Shown piece by piece: positions 59,584-64,000 of a DNA stretch of 64,000 nucleotides. Below the pieces are notes generated by a model. That model was not told the origin of the DNA. It ran no database searches and saw only the letters and a list, made by a program, of their open reading frames with translations. The position numbers and the translations under genes were made by a program. Position 1 is the first letter of the stretch; the number at the start of each line of letters is the position of its first letter. The stretch comes from Inia geoffrensis (taxonomy: Eukaryota > Chordata > Mammalia > Artiodactyla > Iniidae): positions 20,897,501 to 20,961,500 of the forward strand of contig CM070910.1 in NCBI GenBank assembly GCA_036417435.1, in the 5' to 3' direction.

Positions 59584-59653
59584 GTTTGAAGCCTCAAACT
59601 TCTGAGAGGTCTCCCTAACTGCCTTCGAGCTGATGTTTCCTGTCGCCGAGTAG
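59584..59653 (+). other. Candidate 70-base exon
   Basis: Acceptor 'agatctcttcttacag', exon start GTTTGAAGCC, exon end GCCGAGTAG, then the donor GTACGCAA. All three frames contain stops, so it is non-coding if real. It fits as a further 5' UTR or lncRNA exon after 50956 and 55090. Confidence 0.35.
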
Positions 59654-60419
59654 GTACGCAAGCAATGATCGCTTTTAAAAGTTACTTCTATCTGAGCATG
59701 TTTATTAGTAATTGCTTGTAAACACATAGTAAAAGAGGTCAAGGACATGCAGGAGGTTCAAGGCACTTCAAAAAGGCTCCAGTAGCGAAGAGCTACAGTT
59801 CCCCCTCAAACTGTGAAATACCTTAGAACAGAATTCTTTTGACCTTCTCTTTTTAAAAAGCAAATTAGTATCCTCTGTGTTTCGGGGAATCAGATCCTGC
59901 AGTTAACAACTTCTCATATCCTCTGCCTTCCCCACACACAGCCCCTGTAATACCTGCAGATCTCTGGAATTTTCTGCTGACAACGCCGTCAGTTCAAAAG
60001 CTTTAAAGCTGCCCTATCCTCACTCCTCACTTGTGTACATAAGAAGATGTGTAAAGGTTGCCTCCCATTTGTGGAAGATGTTGACTGATAAGCCTAAGGA
60101 AGATGCTGGTCACGTACCAGTTACATTAGGGAGTCCACCTACAGCTTCCAAGGCTTTGTTTGGAGATACTGCGGTAAGAGCTACTGCCGAAGTCCGCTGC
60201 TGTGTAGACTGCTTAGCCGGGGAGGATGGCAAGGTGGGAGTGGAGAGTGCTTGGTTTAGCTCAGAACATCCGGGTTTGGCCTCTGGTCACCATCGTCGTC
60301 GTCATCAGTCATGACATTAATGAGAGTTAACACTCTTAGAAGTCAACACTGTGCATTAGGCTTTGCGTAGTACAGTGTGTTTATTACCTGCAGTATCTTT
60401 TTATTAGTCAGTGCCTGTG
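59654..60419. other. Unique sequence
   Basis: A 93-codon + strand frame at 60033-60314 is not supported by motifs or splice sites. Confidence 0.35.
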
Positions 60420-60540
60420 GGCAAAGGACTGAGGTGTCTGGACCTCTGTTTCCTCATCTGTTAGATGGGGATAAAGATGCCTTTCTAGCCCATCTCACAG
60501 GGCTGTCAGATGGGCATTAGTAGACAAAGTAGCATGAGAG
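60420..60540 (+). mobile_element. MIR SINE fragment
   Basis: 'gacctctgtttcctcatctgttagatggggataaagatgcc' and 'cacagggctgtcagatgggcatta'. Confidence 0.75.
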
Positions 60541-62059
60541 GACTTTATGAGTTCGACTGAAATGTAATATTGTTTTACTGAAGGTTCTTTTGGCTCCATT
60601 TGAAATAGAATATTCTTACTAAATAATATTATGATTTCTTGGCCAGAAATTGAAATTCATCCCAACGTGGCCAGCATGTCTACTAGGAACTGAGAAAGGC
60701 ACTGGCAGTTCTCATTAGGGCTGTGTGTGGGGGGGGTGGGAGTGTCTTGCCCTTGTATCTTCTGGTCACTGTATGATTGACATTGGAAGACCGTGCGTGA
60801 CAACCAGTAAGATCCTGGAATGTGACTGCCAAGTATTGGGTGGTGAGTCTGTGGGCTGAAGACAGGTAGGGGGTGGTGAACACCCCAGGCCCTGTGTGTC
60901 TCTGGAGCTTAGCGGGACAAGCTCAGGCAAAATGGACAGGGCAGTCGCCAGGCAAGCCGGGAAGGAAGAACAACGTGAGGCATCGCTATAGGCTACTGGG
61001 AAGGAGCAGGAAGCATGCGGCAGCGGGAAATTGGGGCTTATTGTACGCAAGGTGCCTGGCCTCCAGGGCGACAGGAGCACAGAACGGCACATTGAAGCCC
61101 CTGCGGATGGGCTGCGGGATGGACCACACATGTGGATTGCGAGGACAGCTACTTAGAGAGGTTCACATTCCTCCCCATTGAACTGGGTATGATTGTAATG
61201 GTTTGTTAAACAAACAAAGAACCTAAAGCTGTGAATGAGGGAGAGAAAAGACTTAAGGTGAAAAGGAGAGGAGGCCCTGCTTGCTAGTGTTCCACTCTTT
61301 TTAAGCTCCCCGCCCCCTTCCTTGACATTCCTTTCTCCCTTTCAGAGAAGACAGTGCAGTAACTTGGAAAAGTTGCCTTGTCTCTCCAGTGCCATTTCCT
61401 TTTAAACTGGAAACAGGATGAAATAAAGTGTCACCTTACGAAGACAAAAATGAAAAACTGGGGTCCTCTTAAAGGACTAGTGATAAATATTTTTATATTT
61501 CTAACCAAGTATTTCTGGGTGAACAGTTTGCTTGGCATCGTTTGAATTTATTGGATGTGCCGTGGAAAGGCCAAGAGAAGATTCTCAGCCAAGCTCTGGA
61601 TAGTAGCTTTGTCCCGTAAATAACACACGTGGCCGCAGAGGTGGGCAGACCTCTGCTTCTGGAGGAAGGGGTGTGAGCTTTGGAGTGGGCACAGCAACTT
61701 CACTTTTCTCTCTGAACTGTGTACACAGTTTATAGTCAAGTGAGTTCCGGATGTTCATCCATTGAAAAAGCTTGGAAAAAAAAAAGTGTAAATTGTTTTT
61801 TGAAACTGCCAATTACATCTGTGTCCATTCAGTTAATCAGATTAGGTCTCAGGCCCTCCTTGTGGGAAAAAAAAGGAACCGTTTAGAGGTTTCAGAACAG
61901 TACTTTTAAATCTGCTGTTCCCGCAGGGTAATGGAGTTATTCATGGGGGAGGGATTAGTGATTACGTGTAACATTTTTCTTGTGGACAGCAGTCTGTCGA
62001 TACAGCGCCCTCACTTTCCCTGGCTCCCAGATCCCCCCGCCTGGCACATCGGAGCCCTT
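60541..62059. other. Unique non-coding sequence
   Basis: G-run at 60729-60742. Nothing gene-like found. Confidence 0.35.
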
Positions 62060-62260
62060 GTGTTCAGGGCACCGCCTTCTTTGCAGGCCCGTCCCCTGCT
62101 CCCCGGCTTCCGCTCACACCTGCCTTCCAGCCAAACTAGAGCACGTGATCCATGCTGCCCTGTGTTGCTTCATGCCTCTGTGCTTTTACATGGTCTCCCC
62201 TCTGCCTGAAATAGACCTACTCCCTTTTGTCCACCTGGTTCGCTCCTAAACTCAGCCCAA
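62060..62260 (+). mobile_element. L2 fragment
   Basis: 'tgttgcttcatgcctctgtgcttttacatggtctcccctctgcctgaaatagacc' matches the common L2 3' phrase pattern. Confidence 0.7.
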
Positions 62261-63483
62261 GTAGTCATTATCGAAATTTAGAAAGTACGGATACTCAAAG
62301 AGGAAAAACAAAGAAGGTCATCTCTAATTCAGCCCCCTGGCGACCCTTTGCTGACATACTGTTATCTGCACTTTCAGCCCTTTTTCTGTTTATTTAGAGA
62401 GGTGGTTTTTTTAGGATGAAATAGTCCACCCAAGTCTTGAGCATCCTTTCCCGATCTCACGTAGCTTTCAAGGTTCCGTCAAGAGATTTTAACTCGGGCG
62501 TCTGGCTTCCCGTCATCCATGTGACTAGTGAGCTTTTCTTACTTCTTTTCTCAGTGTGAGCCTTTGCCCTCACACACTTCCTGGGAAGGAATCAGGCTTT
62601 TCTTTTCCCTAGAATGGTAACCGTATTAGGACAATAGGCCCTGCCGATAATTAGGTAAGTTTTGGTTCCCCTGTGCCCTGCTCTTAGAGTTCCAGGAAAA
62701 GAGATCACCGCTGTCAGCTATAGAAACACATCGTAAAGGGCATAAAGGCGAGTAGCCGAGGATTTGTTGGGAGGGGGGAGGGGGATATATTTCCAGCTGT
62801 CACAAAGGAGTAGTCCCTGCCGCTGACTTTAATGACTAGGAAATCTTCTCCTAACACCAAAGGCTCTTGTCTGGATTTCGGGTCCCTGCTCCACCCCACC
62901 CCCTGCCATGCTACCTAGCGTTCATTAACAGTCTCCCTGACACATTCCGTCCCATCTCAGCTTGAGAACCAGTCCCGGGCCTCACACTTGCCTCTCTGGA
63001 TTCACTTACCTATTTTGCTTGCTTGTAGACCTTTGTTTGTTTCTTCCTAAATGTTAATATTTAAGAGCACCGTGTATGAGGTGGGGCGAGGAGGAGTGGG
63101 GAGGATTTAAGGACCTGTAAAGATGTTTCCTTCCCTCCTCTCTGCCTGATGGCTATTATGCCGAGTGGCCGGTCCCGTAGAGGTGCTCTGGCTCTGTCTG
63201 TGGGAGTCCCGAGCTGTGTAAGCCCCCTGCTTCCACTCCGTACAGGTGCGGGAGGGAGTGGCGTCATAACAGGATGGTTTCAGATGGCGCCTCTGTGGTG
63301 GTGGAGCCTGGCTCCTGGTCGGTGGTCCTCTTTGGCCCTGGGCAGTTTGGCTTCTCTCAGTCTTCTGTGGCTCATCAAGGCTCATATTCCTGGGCGTCTG
63401 CCTGTTCCAGTGCCTCCTCCCACCCCAGTCAAGACAGAGTTTTATGGGCATCTCTACCTGCTTCTACCCCTCTCTTCTCTCCC
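62261..63483. other. Unique sequence
   Basis: GC-moderate. Overlapping open frames on both strands at 63061-63496 are not supported. A G-rich tract at 62770-62786 could form a quadruplex. Confidence 0.35.
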
Positions 63484-63491
63484 CACCTCCA

Positions 63492-63604
63492 TGTAGGCCT
63501 GCAGTGGCCAGTCTTGACAAAACCAGTTACGTGTTATCTTCGATGTGCTAAACACAGTATAATAATAAAAGGCTCCCATCTGTTAAAAAAAAAAAAAAAA
63601 AAAA
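63492..63604 (+). pseudogene. Possible short processed retrocopy with poly-A tail
   Basis: AATAAA at 63564-63569 lies 15 bases before a pure run of twenty A (63585-63604), the layout of an mRNA 3' end copied back into DNA. CCCACCTC occurs both just left (63484-63491, approximate) and just right of the A run (63606-63613), a possible target-site duplication. It would make the insert about 115 bp of 3' UTR. Parent gene not recognised. Confidence 0.4.
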
Positions 63605-64000
63605 GCCCACCTCTTCTCGTAGAGTGGGTAACCAAACAGGATTTTTGAGCTATTAGGGTCTCGTTTTGTATTATCACCATCTAGAAATTATTTGGAACAT
63701 CTTACCAAGTTTTTTTAAAATGCAAACTTAATTCTCGTTTTGCTTATTTGTATCACCACAGACGTGTCACTACACCACCTTACCTAACAGGAACTGAGGG
63801 AATTGAGGCAGAAGGCTTCCTCTGTCCTTGGAGCCTCCAAGAGGGACATGCCACCACACGCCCACTTGCATCTGGCTCCACAGTGCAGAGTAGGTCCCCT
63901 AAGGGAGGACCAGTCTAGCTGCGGCCTGCTGTAAAGAAAACAAACCCGGCCCAGGCCACCCCACTGTACCAGCCCACTTGGGGAGGAGAGACACTGGTGA
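63605..64000. other. Right end, no gene seen
   Basis: Unique sequence to the window edge. No exon signals that I trust. Confidence 0.4.

Noticed and set aside
1..64000. Search for operons, phage, CRISPR, toxin or other microbial-style systems
   Set aside because: The window is vertebrate nuclear DNA with introns and interspersed repeats. No such architecture was found.

Overview
This is nuclear DNA from a mammal, almost certainly a cetacean and probably a toothed whale. At least eleven copies of the tRNA-derived CHR SINE family of whales, hippos and ruminants are present. They are recognised by a head like 'gggacttccctggtggtcc', tRNA A/B-box-like segments and a '(gca)gccaaaaataaata' tail. 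The ruminant BovB/ART2 repeats are absent. One SINE (about 30201-30414) has the body form I associate with dolphins and their relatives. Old mammal-wide repeats (MIR, L2, L1M, MaLR LTRs, hAT elements) fill most of the rest.

Layout. 1-14.6 kb is repeat-dominated: an old solo LTR, four decayed L1 segments mostly antisense to the + strand, a HAL1-like LINE on the + strand, and MIR fragments. 14.88-15.66 kb is a CpG island, the only clear promoter in the window. It has a good + strand splice donor at 15458 and, at its left edge, a good - strand donor at 14946, so it may fire in both directions. 15.7-45 kb looks like the first large intron of the + strand transcript. It holds L1 fragments in both orientations, an ERVL-like provirus remnant with a recognisable tRNA-Leu primer-binding site (29.4-31.2 kb), a largely complete but decayed + strand L1 (38.9-43.7 kb) carrying four SINEs and a hAT element, and an L2 split by a SINE. 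From about 43.9 kb to the right end no L1 or CHR SINE is seen. This block is mostly unique sequence with scattered MIR/L2, and looks like a constrained, regulatory type of region.

No conventional protein-coding exon could be identified with confidence. Four short + strand intervals (36094-36135, 50956-51020, 55090-55121, 59584-59653) have convincing acceptor and donor signals. They lack a shared long reading frame, so the most economical reading is a string of 5' untranslated or lncRNA exons of the transcript that starts in the CpG island. The gene itself was not recognised, and any protein-coding part probably lies to the right of this window. Nearly all open frames of 60-190 codons are chance or lie inside repeats. 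I found no CRISPR array, operon, rRNA, genuine tRNA gene or other discrete undescribed system. The most interesting items are the candidate exon chain with its possibly bidirectional promoter, the LTR/PBS provirus remnant, the young-repeat-free right-hand block, a few strong inverted repeats, and a short polyadenylated retrocopy near the right end.
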